A stretch of DNA of 64,000 nt from Aerococcus urinae. GTDB lineage: Bacteria > Bacillota > Bacilli > Lactobacillales > Aerococcaceae. The number at the start of each line of letters is the position of its first letter. The stretch's first letter is position 1. Under the pieces are notes generated by a model. The model ran no database searches. It was not told where the DNA came from and was given only the letters and a program-made list of their open reading frames with translations. A program made the position numbers and the translations under genes. The stretch covers positions 1,178,001 through 1,242,000 of the forward strand of contig NZ_CP014161.1 of NCBI RefSeq assembly GCF_001543175.1, given 5' to 3'. Shown piece by piece: positions 16,006-24,873 of this stretch.

Positions 16006-16944
16006 CTACTTATCTAGGAAAGCCGCCACATCACTAATGACGCTAGCTAAGCTATCCTCTGCTTCTACTAAATTATACCAGTGGACCTGGTCCATCCGAT
16101 TCTTCAACCAGGTCAGCTGGCGTTTGGCATAGCGCCGAGAGTTTCTTTTCAGACGGTTAAGGCTAGTGTCCAAGTCCTCTTCCCCCCTTAAATAGGGAAA
16201 GACTTCCTTATAGCCGATCGACTGCAAGCTTTGGCTTTTTGGATCGAGGTCCTGGTCTAAGAGCCACTGGGCTTCCTTTAAAAGCCCCTGGTCCACCATC
16301 AGGTCAACCCGCTGGTTAATCCGCTCATACAAACGCTGGCGGTCACAGTAAAGGCCAATGAAATAATAGTCATAAGGACTTTGATGGTCACCATGAGTCT
16401 CCTTGGCTTGGGAGAAGAGCTGTCCGGAAAAAGTTCCCACTTCTAAGGCCCGGATCACCCGCTTGACATTATTGGGATGGATCTTTTGGGCAGCCTGGGG
16501 ATCTAAGTCGACCAATTTTTGGTGGAGGGCCTGGTTACCCTGACTGCCTGCAAAGTCCTCCATTTGCTGTCTAAAGTATGGATGAGGCTCCACCTGTCCA
16601 CCCAAGGAGAGGTCAAAGAGAAAGGATTCCAAATAGAGACCGGTCCCGCCCACTAAAATCGGCAAGTCTCCAACTGCTCTAATGTCTTGGACTGCTGTTT
16701 GGGCGTCCCGTTTAAAGTCAGCTACGGTATAGGCCTCATCAACTTGGCGGATGTCAAGTAAATGATGGGGAATCCCTTGGCGCTCACTTTCTGTTGCCTT
16801 AGCTGTCCCGATATCTAAATCCTGGTAGACCTGCATGGCGTCTCCATTAATGACTTGCCCTTGGAAATGTTGGGCCAGTTCGATACTAAGGGCCGTTTTC
16901 CCCACGGCGGTAGGTCCACCGATACAAATTAACTTAGTTTTCAT
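16006..16944 (-). CDS. miaA: tRNA dimethylallyltransferase MiaA
   Basis: A 312-residue enzyme with P-loop GGPTAVGKTALS (9-20) and the following INGDAMQVYQDLDIGTAK segment that recognises A37. It adds dimethylallyl to N6 of A37 in tRNAs reading UNN codons, raising decoding fidelity. Usual family length. Its ATG lies within the last codons of recN (11-base overlap), so it is coupled to that gene; hflX follows. Confidence 0.95.
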   Translation of the reverse strand: MKTKLICIGGPTAVGKTALSIELAQHFQGQVINGDAMQVYQDLDIGTAKATESERQGIPHHLLDIRQVDEAYTVADFKRDAQTAVQDIRAVGDLPILVGGTGLYLESFLFDLSLGGQVEPHPYFRQQMEDFAGSQGNQALHQKLVDLDPQAAQKIHPNNVKRVIRALEVGTFSGQLFSQAKETHGDHQSPYDYYFIGLYCDRQRLYERINQRVDLMVDQGLLKEAQWLLDQDLDPKSQSLQSIGYKEVFPYLRGEEDLDTSLNRLKRNSRRYAKRQLTWLKNRMDQVHWYNLVEAEDSLASVISDVAAFLDK

Positions 16945-18646
16945 TACTATCTTGCCTTCTTTGCTTGCGGTAGGCTTGGGCTTGCTTTAATTGGTCTTGG
17001 GCGGCCCGACGACTAGCCTCAGTCATCACTTCACCGGTTGTCATGTGGCCAATCTCCCCTACCCGCTCTTGGTCATTCAAGCGACTAACCTGGGTTTTGG
17101 TCTGGTCGTCATGGCTGACTTTAGAGATATGTAACTGATGGTCAGCCATAGCCGCCACTTGGGGCAGGTGGGAAATACAGAGCACCTGGGCCGATAAGGC
17201 AATCTCAAACATCTTATTGGCAATGGCCTGGGCTACCCGGCCACTGACTCCGGTATCCACCTCGTCAAAAATAACTGTGGAAGTTGGTCGGCTAGCCTGT
17301 AAAATGGCCTTAATGGCTAGGATAATCCGTGACAGTTCCCCGCCACTAGCTATCTTATGTAAGGGTCTTAAGGGCTCGCCAGGGTTAGTTTGGATATAAA
17401 AGGTTACCTCATCAGCTCCAGAAGCGGCAAAGCTTTTTCTTTGTTTAAAGTCAACCGCAAAGCGGGTATTCTTCATATATAAGTCGGCCAACTGTTCTTC
17501 AATAGCCTGCTCCAATTCCTCTGCGACCACAAGACGTTTTTGGTGGAGGGCCTTGGCAGATTTTGAAATGGCTTGCTTGGCCTGCTTAAAATCAGCTTCC
17601 AATTCTTCTTGGTGGCTTTCCCGGTCTTGTAAGGCCTGGTAGTCCTTTTGAGCTTCTTGGTAATAAGCTAGGATATCAGCAATAGCCTTGCCATACTTGT
17701 GTTTCAATTGGTCTATTGTGGCTAGGCGTTCTTCAATTTGGTCCAAACGTCTGGGGTCATAGGATAGGGAGTCCAAGTTATCCCGGATACTGTAAGCCAG
17801 TTCTTGAACACTATAGTAGGCGGATTGGGCCTGTTCATAATAGGCCTTATAATCGCTATCCAAATCTTCAATTTGTCCTAGAGCCTGGCTAGACTCACTC
17901 AGTAAGTCAACCGCATTGCCCTGGCCTTCTGACAAGGCATTCAAGGCCTGGCCTAGGGAAGAGACAATATTTTGGTAGCTTTGGAGCTTTTGCCGCTCTT
18001 CACTGAGTTCTTCGTCCTCACCTGGGACCAATTGAGCTAGTTCGATTTCATTGAGCTGAAACTTCAGTAAGTCCAAACGTTGGGCCACTTCCTGCTCATT
18101 TAAGGCAAAGTCCTTGACCGCCTTTTTAGCCTGACGGTAGTTTTGATAGTCTTTGGCGTAGGCTTCCTGTTCCTGAGCAATCCGACTCCCCGCATATTGG
18201 TCGAGGAGGTCCAAGTGGTTTTTAGGGTCAAGTAAGGTTTGATGTTCATTTTGCCCATGAATTTCAAGTAAATAGTCGCCCAATTCTTTGAGCAGGGAAA
18301 CCGTTAAGGGCACACCATTGACCTTGATGGTATTGCGGCCCTTTTGGTCTAGGGCCCGGGTGATAAGAAGTTGGTCATCTTCAAAGGGAATGTCCTGGTC
18401 CTTAAGAAAGTCTCGTCCTGCATCGGAAAAATCCGGCAGGTAAAAGATCCCCCGTAGTTTAAGGGCCTTGGTCCCATAGCGGATAAAGTCGACGGAGCCC
18501 CGACCACCAGCTAAAAGGCCCAGGGCATCGATAATAATGGACTTCCCTGCCCCCGTTTCCCCGGTCAGGACCGTCATGCCTTCATCAAAGTCAATGGTCA
18601 CTTGGTCAATAATGGCGAAATTTTCAATGACGATATTTTGTAACAT
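16934..18646 (-). CDS. recN: DNA repair protein RecN
   Basis: A 570-residue SMC-like ATPase. The N-terminal head has Walker A TGETGAGKS (28-36); long coiled-coil arms cover about 150-370; the C-terminal head has the ABC signature ASGGELSR and Walker B VIFDEVDTGVSG. RecN loads at double-strand breaks and helps join broken ends for recombination. The gene follows tlyA with a 15-base gap. In many relatives an argR/ahrC regulator lies between these two; here it is absent. Confidence 0.95.
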   Translation of the reverse strand: MLQNIVIENFAIIDQVTIDFDEGMTVLTGETGAGKSIIIDALGLLAGGRGSVDFIRYGTKALKLRGIFYLPDFSDAGRDFLKDQDIPFEDDQLLITRALDQKGRNTIKVNGVPLTVSLLKELGDYLLEIHGQNEHQTLLDPKNHLDLLDQYAGSRIAQEQEAYAKDYQNYRQAKKAVKDFALNEQEVAQRLDLLKFQLNEIELAQLVPGEDEELSEERQKLQSYQNIVSSLGQALNALSEGQGNAVDLLSESSQALGQIEDLDSDYKAYYEQAQSAYYSVQELAYSIRDNLDSLSYDPRRLDQIEERLATIDQLKHKYGKAIADILAYYQEAQKDYQALQDRESHQEELEADFKQAKQAISKSAKALHQKRLVVAEELEQAIEEQLADLYMKNTRFAVDFKQRKSFAASGADEVTFYIQTNPGEPLRPLHKIASGGELSRIILAIKAILQASRPTSTVIFDEVDTGVSGRVAQAIANKMFEIALSAQVLCISHLPQVAAMADHQLHISKVSHDDQTKTQVSRLNDQERVGEIGHMTTGEVMTEASRRAAQDQLKQAQAYRKQRRQDSNEN

Positions 18647-18661
18647 GACCCCTGTTCCTTT

Positions 18662-19480
18662 CTAATGAAATTGTTGGTGGGCAGCCTGAACGACTTCCAG
18701 GCTATTAACCGAATCAGAAATCTCTCCTTGCTGGTCTTCTTGGTGGTTTTCTAAGAGCGTGAGAAACTCGATATTTCCCGTGCCTCCAGTAATGGGTGAA
18801 TAGGTCAGGTCTAAGACATCATAGCCCATTTCGGTCGCCGCCTGGAAGATCATTTCAATGACCTCTTCATGGATTTTTCCGTCTCGGACCAACCCTTTCT
18901 TACCTACCTTGTCTTTGCCCGCTTCAAATTGAGGTTTGATCAAGGCCACCACCTTGCCTTGGTCTTTGAGGATGGCCTTAAGAGGCGGCAAGATGAGCTT
19001 TAGAGAGATGAAGGAAACGTCGATCACAGCAATATCAGGAACACCCTCAGTAAAGTCTTCCGGTTGACTGTAACGGAAGTTGGTCTGCTCCATCACGGTC
19101 ACCCGGTCATCATTACGGATTTTCCAATCCAATTGGTTAGTCCCCACGTCTAGCGCATAGGAGTGGACCGCTCCGTTTTGTAAGGCAACATCAGTAAAGC
19201 CCCCGGTAGAAGAGCCAATGTCTAAAACATTCAATCCGGTAAAATCTAAATCAAATTGCTTGATGGCTTTTTCTAATTTGAAACCACCCCGGGATACATA
19301 GGGCAATTCATGCCCTTTTCTTTCTAAGACAGATTCGACTGGGATCTTTTCCCCGGCCTTGTCAATCCGTTCTTGTTTTTCGGTATAGATCTTGCCCGCC
19401 ATAATTAAACGCTTGGCCTTTTCCCGGGAATCGGCTAGGCCTTGGCGGACCACCATAATATCTGCACGTTCTTTTGTCAT
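18662..19480 (-). CDS. tlyA: TlyA-family rRNA 2'-O-methyltransferase/hemolysin-like protein
   Basis: A 272-residue protein with an S4 RNA-binding domain (about 4-65; RADIMVVRQGLADSREKAKRLIMAG) and an RrmJ/FtsJ-type methyltransferase domain with the SAM loop VLDIGSSTGGFTD near residue 86. The hydrophobic VIDVSFISL strand and KPQFEAGKDKVGKKG follow. In mycobacteria TlyA methylates 16S and 23S rRNA; in Firmicutes (YqxC) this is presumed. It begins immediately after ispA. The C-terminal tail beyond the core is Gln- and His-rich. Confidence 0.9.
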   Translation of the reverse strand: MTKERADIMVVRQGLADSREKAKRLIMAGKIYTEKQERIDKAGEKIPVESVLERKGHELPYVSRGGFKLEKAIKQFDLDFTGLNVLDIGSSTGGFTDVALQNGAVHSYALDVGTNQLDWKIRNDDRVTVMEQTNFRYSQPEDFTEGVPDIAVIDVSFISLKLILPPLKAILKDQGKVVALIKPQFEAGKDKVGKKGLVRDGKIHEEVIEMIFQAATEMGYDVLDLTYSPITGGTGNIEFLTLLENHQEDQQGEISDSVNSLEVVQAAHQQFH

Positions 19481-19482
19481 GG

Positions 19483-20382
19483 CTATCCCTTTCCATAATC
19501 CATGCTGAGGTAATTGAGGAAGTCAGTCAGTAATTGCGGATCGAAGTTCCTTTCCTGACTGCTTAAATTGTCAAGGGCCACTTGGCAGGCTTGCCTTTCG
19601 CTAGCTAGGGCTGCTAAAGCCCCTTCCTTACCCAGGAGACTAGGATAGGTATTCTTATCACTATCCTGATCTCCATGCGACTTCTTGCCCCGCTCTTCAT
19701 CCGTCCACATGACTTCTTGGAGATCATTTTGAATTTGATAAGCGATGCCAAAATGCTGGGCATATCTTTCTAGGGCATCCTGAGCCTCTTGGTCAAGGCC
19801 CATGATCAGAGCGGCTGACATGATAGCGAAGTGAATCAAGGCACCAGTCTTCTTGCCATGCAGGTTTTTCAGTTCTTCAATCGTCAAGTGTTTTTCTTCA
19901 CTGGCCATATCCATAACCTGTCCGTCCACCATGCCAGACTTACCAGCTGCTTGGGCTAAAAGTTGAACTAATTCGAGTTTAAGTTGAGGGTCAATGTCAT
20001 CCTGATTTTGGCTCAAGACTTCAAAGGCCAGGGTCAGTAAGGCGTCCCCCGCTAAGATAGCGGTAGCCTCATCAAACTTCTTATGGTTGGTCAGTTGGCC
20101 CCGGCGGTAGTCATCATCGTCCATAGCAGGTAAGTCGTCATGGATGAGTGAATAAGTGTGGATATATTCCACCGCGCAAGCTGGAGCCAGACCTAAATGA
20201 TAATCATAGCCAAAACTGGCTAGTGTGGCTAGTAAAAGACTAGGACGGAGGCGCTTGCCCCCATTCTCTAAGGAATAGCGCATGGAAGCCAGGAGACTGT
20301 CCTGGCTATCCTGACCTAAATGAGCAATTAAGGCCGCTTCTAAGTCCTTATCAATGCTTTGGCGGAAGCTCTTCAAATCCAT
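19483..20382 (-). CDS. ispA: Polyprenyl (farnesyl/geranyl) diphosphate synthase
   Basis: A 299-residue all-helical prenyltransferase that condenses IPP with allylic diphosphates to supply farnesyl-PP for undecaprenol and quinones. The first aspartate-rich motif is intact (HDDLPAMDDDDYRRG, 81-95) with GGKRLRP at 41-47. The second motif, normally DDxxD, reads N219-D-L-Q-E223, an unusual departure in a catalytic metal site. The ATG overlaps the xseB stop (TAATG). Family assignment is secure; full activity is less so. Confidence 0.9.
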   Translation of the reverse strand: MDLKSFRQSIDKDLEAALIAHLGQDSQDSLLASMRYSLENGGKRLRPSLLLATLASFGYDYHLGLAPACAVEYIHTYSLIHDDLPAMDDDDYRRGQLTNHKKFDEATAILAGDALLTLAFEVLSQNQDDIDPQLKLELVQLLAQAAGKSGMVDGQVMDMASEEKHLTIEELKNLHGKKTGALIHFAIMSAALIMGLDQEAQDALERYAQHFGIAYQIQNDLQEVMWTDEERGKKSHGDQDSDKNTYPSLLGKEGALAALASERQACQVALDNLSSQERNFDPQLLTDFLNYLSMDYGKG

Positions 20383-20627
20383 TATTGGTCCTCATTTCCC
20401 TTGGCGACTTCAAATTCTTCTAATTCATCTTGGTCATTCATGAGTTTAGCCATGGTCTTTTCAGCTTTTTCTAAGCTTTGGCTACAGTAGTTAGATAGCT
20501 TGACCCCTCTTTGAAAGGCGTCCATAGATTCTTTCAAGGGAATATCGCCGTTTTGTAGTTGGGCCACAATCCCTTCGAGTTCCTTCAGGGCTTCTTCAAA
20601 GCTTAGTTCCTCAATCTTACTATTCAT
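20382..20627 (-). CDS. xseB: Exodeoxyribonuclease VII small subunit
   Basis: An 81-residue protein with the XseB pattern SFEEALKELEGIVAQLQNGDIPLKESMDAFQ near its N-terminus, forming a helical hairpin that packs on XseA. It is needed for stable exonuclease VII, which digests single-stranded DNA from both ends. The start at 20627 is chosen because AAGGAG then lies seven bases upstream; the ATG two codons earlier would leave only one base. It overlaps the xseA end. Confidence 0.93.
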   Translation of the reverse strand: MNSKIEELSFEEALKELEGIVAQLQNGDIPLKESMDAFQRGVKLSNYCSQSLEKAEKTMAKLMNDQDELEEFEVAKGNEDQ

Positions 20628-22005
20628 TATCATTCTCCTTATTTTCTAATGGCTTTAGGGCTTCTTTCTTGGATCCAATGACCTGACTGTTTAAGTAACC
20701 ATCGGCTAGTCTGAGCTGGACCTTATCACCAATAGCCACTTGGTCCACCGATTCAACCGGTACCTGGTTTTTGCTTAAGTAAACGTAACCTCCCGATAGG
20801 CGCTTGAGGGGGGATAAGAGGTCTAACTTGCCCGCCAATTGCTGTAATTGGTAGTGCTTGCGTTCCAAGAGTTGGCCTTGGACTTGACGTAAAGACTCGC
20901 CTAGACTGGCCAACTTGTGCTTGTTTTCAAGGACTAAGACCTTGGGGCTCAAACCCTGTAATTCAGATTGGACCTGTCTCAGTCGGCGCTCTTCTTGGTA
21001 AACTTTGTTGGATACCAGGTCATTTAAACGGCTATCCAAGTCAGCCAATTTAAGCCGGTAACCGTCGTACATTTTTTCCGGTTGCTTAAATAAATAGGAT
21101 GACTTGACCTGCTGTAAGCGTTGTTGGAAATAGTTTAAGCGGTTAAGTTGGATTTGGATCAGACGCTGTTTATAGTCGTTAATGGTAAAGACCAGGTCAT
21201 TGAGAACTGGGGTAGCTAATTCGGCTGCTGCCGTTGGGGTAGCTGCTCGTTGGTCACTGACATAGTCCGACAAGGTCGTATCGGTCTCATGTCCAATCGA
21301 CGAAATCACTGGGGTTTGGCAGGCAGCAATGGCCCGGACCACTTCCTCTTCGTTAAAGCACCACAAGTCTTCAATAGAACCCCCACCCCGGCCAACAATA
21401 ATGGTGTCATAGGCACCACTTGAGTCCGCACGCTCGATATTTCTCACAATACTCTTAGCTGCTTCTTGGCCTTGGACCACGGTTGGATAGAGGACAATTT
21501 GAACAATAGGATAGCGGCGTCTGGCGGTTGTAATAATATCCCGAATCACAGCTCCAGAGGGTGAAGTCACTACGGCAATCCGCTTGGGGTACTTAGGAAT
21601 CGGCTTGGCCTCAAAGGTAAAAAGACCTTCCTCACCTAGTTTCTGCTTCAATTGTTCAAAGCGGACATAAAATTGACCGATCCCATCCGGCTGGATATGG
21701 TCAATAATGATGGAATAGCGGCCGGTTTTTTCGTAGAGACTCAGTCTACCGATGACTTGAACCTTCATCCCATCTTCCAAGTCAAAATTGAGTTTTGAAA
21801 AGGTCCCCCGAAAGATAATGGCAGAAATATAAGCGTCATCATCCTTGAGGCCGAAATACTGGTGCTTATTCCTACCTCGGTTTCGAAAGCCTGACACTTC
21901 CCCTACCAAATGAACGGTTTGCATATAGGGGTCGCGGTCAAACTTGGCCTTAATGTATTTGGTTAACTGGGAGACCGAGAGATACTGGTCTTGGGCATCA
22001 TTCAT
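20620..22005 (-). CDS. xseA: Exodeoxyribonuclease VII large subunit
   Basis: The catalytic subunit of exonuclease VII, about 461 residues. An N-terminal OB fold (LSVSQLTKYIKAKFD through VQVIGRLSLYEKTGRYSI) is followed by the catalytic domain with TSPSGAVIRDI and VGRGGGSIEDLWCFN, then a long coiled region. The ATG at 22005 lies inside the last codons of folD; a GTG three codons earlier is the alternative, with no strong ribosome site for either. Translational coupling to folD is likely. Confidence 0.93.
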   Translation of the reverse strand: MNDAQDQYLSVSQLTKYIKAKFDRDPYMQTVHLVGEVSGFRNRGRNKHQYFGLKDDDAYISAIIFRGTFSKLNFDLEDGMKVQVIGRLSLYEKTGRYSIIIDHIQPDGIGQFYVRFEQLKQKLGEEGLFTFEAKPIPKYPKRIAVVTSPSGAVIRDIITTARRRYPIVQIVLYPTVVQGQEAAKSIVRNIERADSSGAYDTIIVGRGGGSIEDLWCFNEEEVVRAIAACQTPVISSIGHETDTTLSDYVSDQRAATPTAAAELATPVLNDLVFTINDYKQRLIQIQLNRLNYFQQRLQQVKSSYLFKQPEKMYDGYRLKLADLDSRLNDLVSNKVYQEERRLRQVQSELQGLSPKVLVLENKHKLASLGESLRQVQGQLLERKHYQLQQLAGKLDLLSPLKRLSGGYVYLSKNQVPVESVDQVAIGDKVQLRLADGYLNSQVIGSKKEALKPLENKENDNE

Positions 22006-22849
22006 CAATAACACTCGTTTCTATGGCATGGATTAATTGGTCAAAGATCAGGGTAGTGGTTAGGGGGCCGACGCCACCCGGAACAGGGGTCAACCAGCCT
22101 TCTTTACCTTCTAAGGCTTCAAAATCCACATCCCCACTAACTTTCCCGTTTTCATCATAATTAGTTCCAATGTCAATGACTACCGCGCCTTCCTTAACCA
22201 TATCAGCTTGGATAAAGTGGGGCTTACCGATGGCCACACAAAGGATATCGGCCGCTTGAGTAATGGCTGTTAAATCTTGGGTCTTAGAGTGGCAGACGGT
22301 GACTGTGGCGTGGCGAGAGAGAAGTAACTGGGACAAGGGCTTACCAACGATATTACTGCGCCCGATAACCACGGCTTGCTTACCCGCAATGTCAATCCCG
22401 GAGGCTTCAATTAAGCGCAAGGCAGACAAGGCGGTATTAGGAATCATTTTGGGAGTTCCTTTTAACAAGTAGCCCAAGTTCAAGGGGTGGAGGCCATCCA
22501 AGTCTTTTTCTGGGGCAATGGCTTCGATGACTTCCTGCTCATTGATATGCTTGGGCAGGGGCATTTCCACCATAATTCCATGAACATTGGAATCAGCATT
22601 CTTTTCTTTAATGGCTTGGACTAATTCCTCAGTAGAAGTGGATGCTTTTAGGGAGATAAAATCATAGGTCACCCCTAATTTTTCTGCTAGACGGCCTTTG
22701 ACCTTGGCGTAGGCAGCGCTGGCATCATCACTCTCCACTAAAAAAGTCACCATCCGCGGCTGAATGCCCTGGCCTTTTAAGGCTTGCACCCGTTGGCTCA
22801 AGTCAGCCTTCAGGGGCTCTGTAATCGTCTTCGCTTGCAATGCTTGCAT
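21998..22849 (-). CDS. folD: Bifunctional methylene-THF dehydrogenase/methenyl-THF cyclohydrolase FolD
   Basis: A 283-residue enzyme interconverting 5,10-methylene-THF and 10-formyl-THF with NADP. YAKVKGRLAEKLGV carries the catalytic Lys region, GRSNIVGKPLSQLL the dinucleotide site, and PVPGGVGPLTT the C-terminal signature. TGGAGCGATAAC precedes the ATG. A large terminator-like structure separates it from nusB upstream, so it may head its own transcript folD-xseA-xseB-ispA-tlyA-recN-miaA-hflX. Confidence 0.95.
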   Translation of the reverse strand: MQALQAKTITEPLKADLSQRVQALKGQGIQPRMVTFLVESDDASAAYAKVKGRLAEKLGVTYDFISLKASTSTEELVQAIKEKNADSNVHGIMVEMPLPKHINEQEVIEAIAPEKDLDGLHPLNLGYLLKGTPKMIPNTALSALRLIEASGIDIAGKQAVVIGRSNIVGKPLSQLLLSRHATVTVCHSKTQDLTAITQAADILCVAIGKPHFIQADMVKEGAVVIDIGTNYDENGKVSGDVDFEALEGKEGWLTPVPGGVGPLTTTLIFDQLIHAIETSVIDE

Positions 22850-22932
22850 GTTATCGCTCCATTCACTTTACAAATTCTCTTACCTCTAAGTATATAAGAA
22901 TTTCCCCTAAAACAAAAGTCAGGAAAACAGGT

Positions 22933-23015
22933 CAAAAAAGCCCTGAACCACTAAGACAAACCCAAGCCGGTAGTTAAAACTACCTGCTATGGTTGGCCAA
23001 GTGGTGGTCAGGGCT
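22933..23015 (-). terminator. Long multi-helix terminator between nusB and folD
   Basis: On the minus strand AGCCCTGA pairs with TCAGGGCT over an 83-base span, with nested pairings CACCACT/AGTGG, CCAA/TTGG and an apical GGTAGTT/AACTACC, and ends in six T residues. It is larger than a normal terminator and could be an attenuator before folD. Confidence 0.7.
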
Positions 23016-23075
23016 AACTATTAAAACACATATTTAGTTAACAAAAGGAATGGATGGGAGGCTCGGCGACCTTAA

Positions 23076-23660
23076 TCAGTGATTCTCCTCTGACTGCTTG
23101 TCTTCGGCTGTGGCTAAGATACTAGAAAGAACCCCATTGATAAAGCGCCGGGAGGCTTCATCAGAATAGCGGCGAGCTAGATGAATGGCTTCATCGACTG
23201 CTACGACACCTGGTACCCGGTCATGGTCCCCATAAAGAATCTCATAGACGCCTACCCTTAAAATAGCCAGATTCATTGCCTCTAAGCGGTTAAGCGACCA
23301 CTTGCCTTGGATGTGATCTTCAATGGCTTGGTCAATACTTTCTTGGTGGGAGGCAATCCCATCTAAAAGCTCTTGGTAATAAGACGGTAAGCTGAGCTCT
23401 TCGTCTTCTGAGACAGGTGCTTGTTTGAAGCGCTTATTGGTCTTCATTTCGCCCTGACTCTTCTCCAAGGGAAGCCCCTGATTCTTCAATTGATCCAATT
23501 GTTCTTGGTCAATTTCTTCATAGCTTAGTTGATCTTCCAGATCGCCGAGATTAGCTAATAAGTAAGCAAAACTCTCTTCCTTAGTGCTTTCCGGTACCAT
23601 GGCCTCTTGGTAAAGAGTGAGTACCGCTAGTTCACGTATTTGTGATAATCCTAAATTCAT
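23076..23660 (-). CDS. nusB: Transcription antitermination factor NusB (with internal insertion)
   Basis: A 194-residue NusB protein, about 50 residues longer than usual. The N-terminal helix (LSQIRELAVLTLYQ) and the C-terminal core (NRLEAMNLAILRVGVYEILY, VAVDEAIHLARRYSDEASRRFINGVLSSI) are canonical; residues about 38-92 form an acidic, Gln-rich insertion. NusB with NusE binds boxA RNA to support rRNA transcription. Start at 23660 follows AGGTGG by about six bases; a GTG three codons earlier is rejected. It sits after an Asp23-family gene, as in B. subtilis. Confidence 0.9.
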   Translation of the reverse strand: MNLGLSQIRELAVLTLYQEAMVPESTKEESFAYLLANLGDLEDQLSYEEIDQEQLDQLKNQGLPLEKSQGEMKTNKRFKQAPVSEDEELSLPSYYQELLDGIASHQESIDQAIEDHIQGKWSLNRLEAMNLAILRVGVYEILYGDHDRVPGVVAVDEAIHLARRYSDEASRRFINGVLSSILATAEDKQSEENH

Positions 23661-23673
23661 TATTGCCACCTAA

Positions 23674-24045
23674 CTATTGTTCCCAAATGGCGAGATCGCA
23701 AACCACAACATTGACCCGGTCTACCAGAATGTCTGTCATTTCATAGATCGTTTCTTTGACATGTTTTTGCAAAGCCAGCATGGTTTTAGGAATATCGCGA
23801 CCATATTCACTAACGACTGCCATTTCAACCACGACTTGGCCTGACTCGTCATTATAGAGTCGGACACTGTTGGCTTTGGAAAAGAAAGCCTGGAACGATC
23901 CTTGATATTCATTGATGGGTAGCGCGCCTTCGATATGCTCACAAGCAATGCGGGCTATGGTTTCAATCACTTCTGGAGCTATATTGATACTTCCCTTAGC
24001 ATCCACTTCATGGGAAAGAGCATCCTTTGCTGTTGGTGTTGTCAT
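23674..24045 (-). CDS. Asp23/Gls24 family envelope stress protein (YqhY-like)
   Basis: A 123-residue protein of the Asp23 (DUF322) family: GSINIAPEVIETIARIACEHIEG near the N-terminus and QKHVKETIYEMTDILVDRVNVVVCDL near the end are the family core. The position directly before nusB and after efp matches B. subtilis yqhY, which has been linked to control of lipid synthesis. Start at 24045 is chosen for the AGAGG-type site about seven bases upstream. Confidence 0.88.
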   Translation of the reverse strand: MTTPTAKDALSHEVDAKGSINIAPEVIETIARIACEHIEGALPINEYQGSFQAFFSKANSVRLYNDESGQVVVEMAVVSEYGRDIPKTMLALQKHVKETIYEMTDILVDRVNVVVCDLAIWEQ

Positions 24046-24219
24046 ATTATCGCCTCTCTTCATGACATCATTCTTAATGAGATAGACAAAAGGATTTACT
24101 ATTTTCTTTAATAGATAGTGTTGATAAGCATTCGTTTTGCTTAGAAATATTTACCAAACTAAACTTTCGTCAAATAATCATCAACAATATATTATGATAA
24201 AAATAGTTTTTACTTAAAA

Positions 24220-24777
24220 CTAAGCGCGAGAGATGTATTCGCCATCGTTGGTGTTGATGACTAATTTATCCCCTTTGTTAACAAAGAATGGCACATTAAC
24301 AACTAGGCCGGTTTCCATAGTAGCGGGTTTGCTTCCCCCTGATGCGGTATTGCCTTTGATGGAAGGTTCAGTTTCGGCTACTTCAAGTTCCACAGTGTTA
24401 GGTACTTCTAGACCAATGACTTCGCCTTCAAAGGAAACCACAGAAACGATCATATTTTCTAATAAATATTTTAATTCATTTTCGATTTTTTCAGTTGGAA
24501 TTTCAATTTGTTCAAAGGTTGTGGTGTCCATGAAGACATGGGAATCCCCTGCTGCATATAAGTATTGCATTTCTTGGGAATCGATGTGGGCAGTTTCCAC
24601 TTTTTCACCGGCACGCCAGGTCTTATCAGTCACGGCACCTGAACGTAGGTTTCTTAATTTAGAACGGACAAAGGCAGACCCTTTACCAGGTTTCACGTGT
24701 TGGAATTCAATAATCCGATATAAGTTACCACCGTCTTGGATAGTTAAGCCGTTTTTAAAGTCATTTGTTGTTATCAT
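24220..24777 (-). CDS. efp: Translation elongation factor P
   Basis: A 185-residue protein of normal length with three beta-barrel domains. The loop PGKG (30-33) places Lys32 at the site modified in Firmicutes EF-P. It relieves ribosome stalling at polyproline. [16 protein letters not shown] and the C-terminal [17 protein letters not shown] are conserved. AGGAG precedes the ATG. It is followed by asp23-nusB and preceded by an aminopeptidase P gene, a common Firmicutes cluster. Confidence 0.96.
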   Translation of the reverse strand: MITTNDFKNGLTIQDGGNLYRIIEFQHVKPGKGSAFVRSKLRNLRSGAVTDKTWRAGEKVETAHIDSQEMQYLYAAGDSHVFMDTTTFEQIEIPTEKIENELKYLLENMIVSVVSFEGEVIGLEVPNTVELEVAETEPSIKGNTASGGSKPATMETGLVVNVPFFVNKGDKLVINTNDGEYISRA

Positions 24778-24873
24778 TCTTTATCTCCTTTTTTCTTGAA
24801 ATCATATCTATTTTAGCATAGTCTAGCTAATTTAGCATAGTCGAGCTAATTTTTCCCTAACTTGCTTGATATT

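Noticed and set aside
22933-23015. A folate (THF) riboswitch ahead of folD
   Set aside because: The nested stem pattern and loop sequences do not match the THF riboswitch core that I can recall; a compound terminator explains it better.
24233-24799. A 188-residue open frame antisense to efp
   Set aside because: It lies fully opposite a well-conserved gene, has no ribosome site or family features, and has the skewed composition of a shadow frame.
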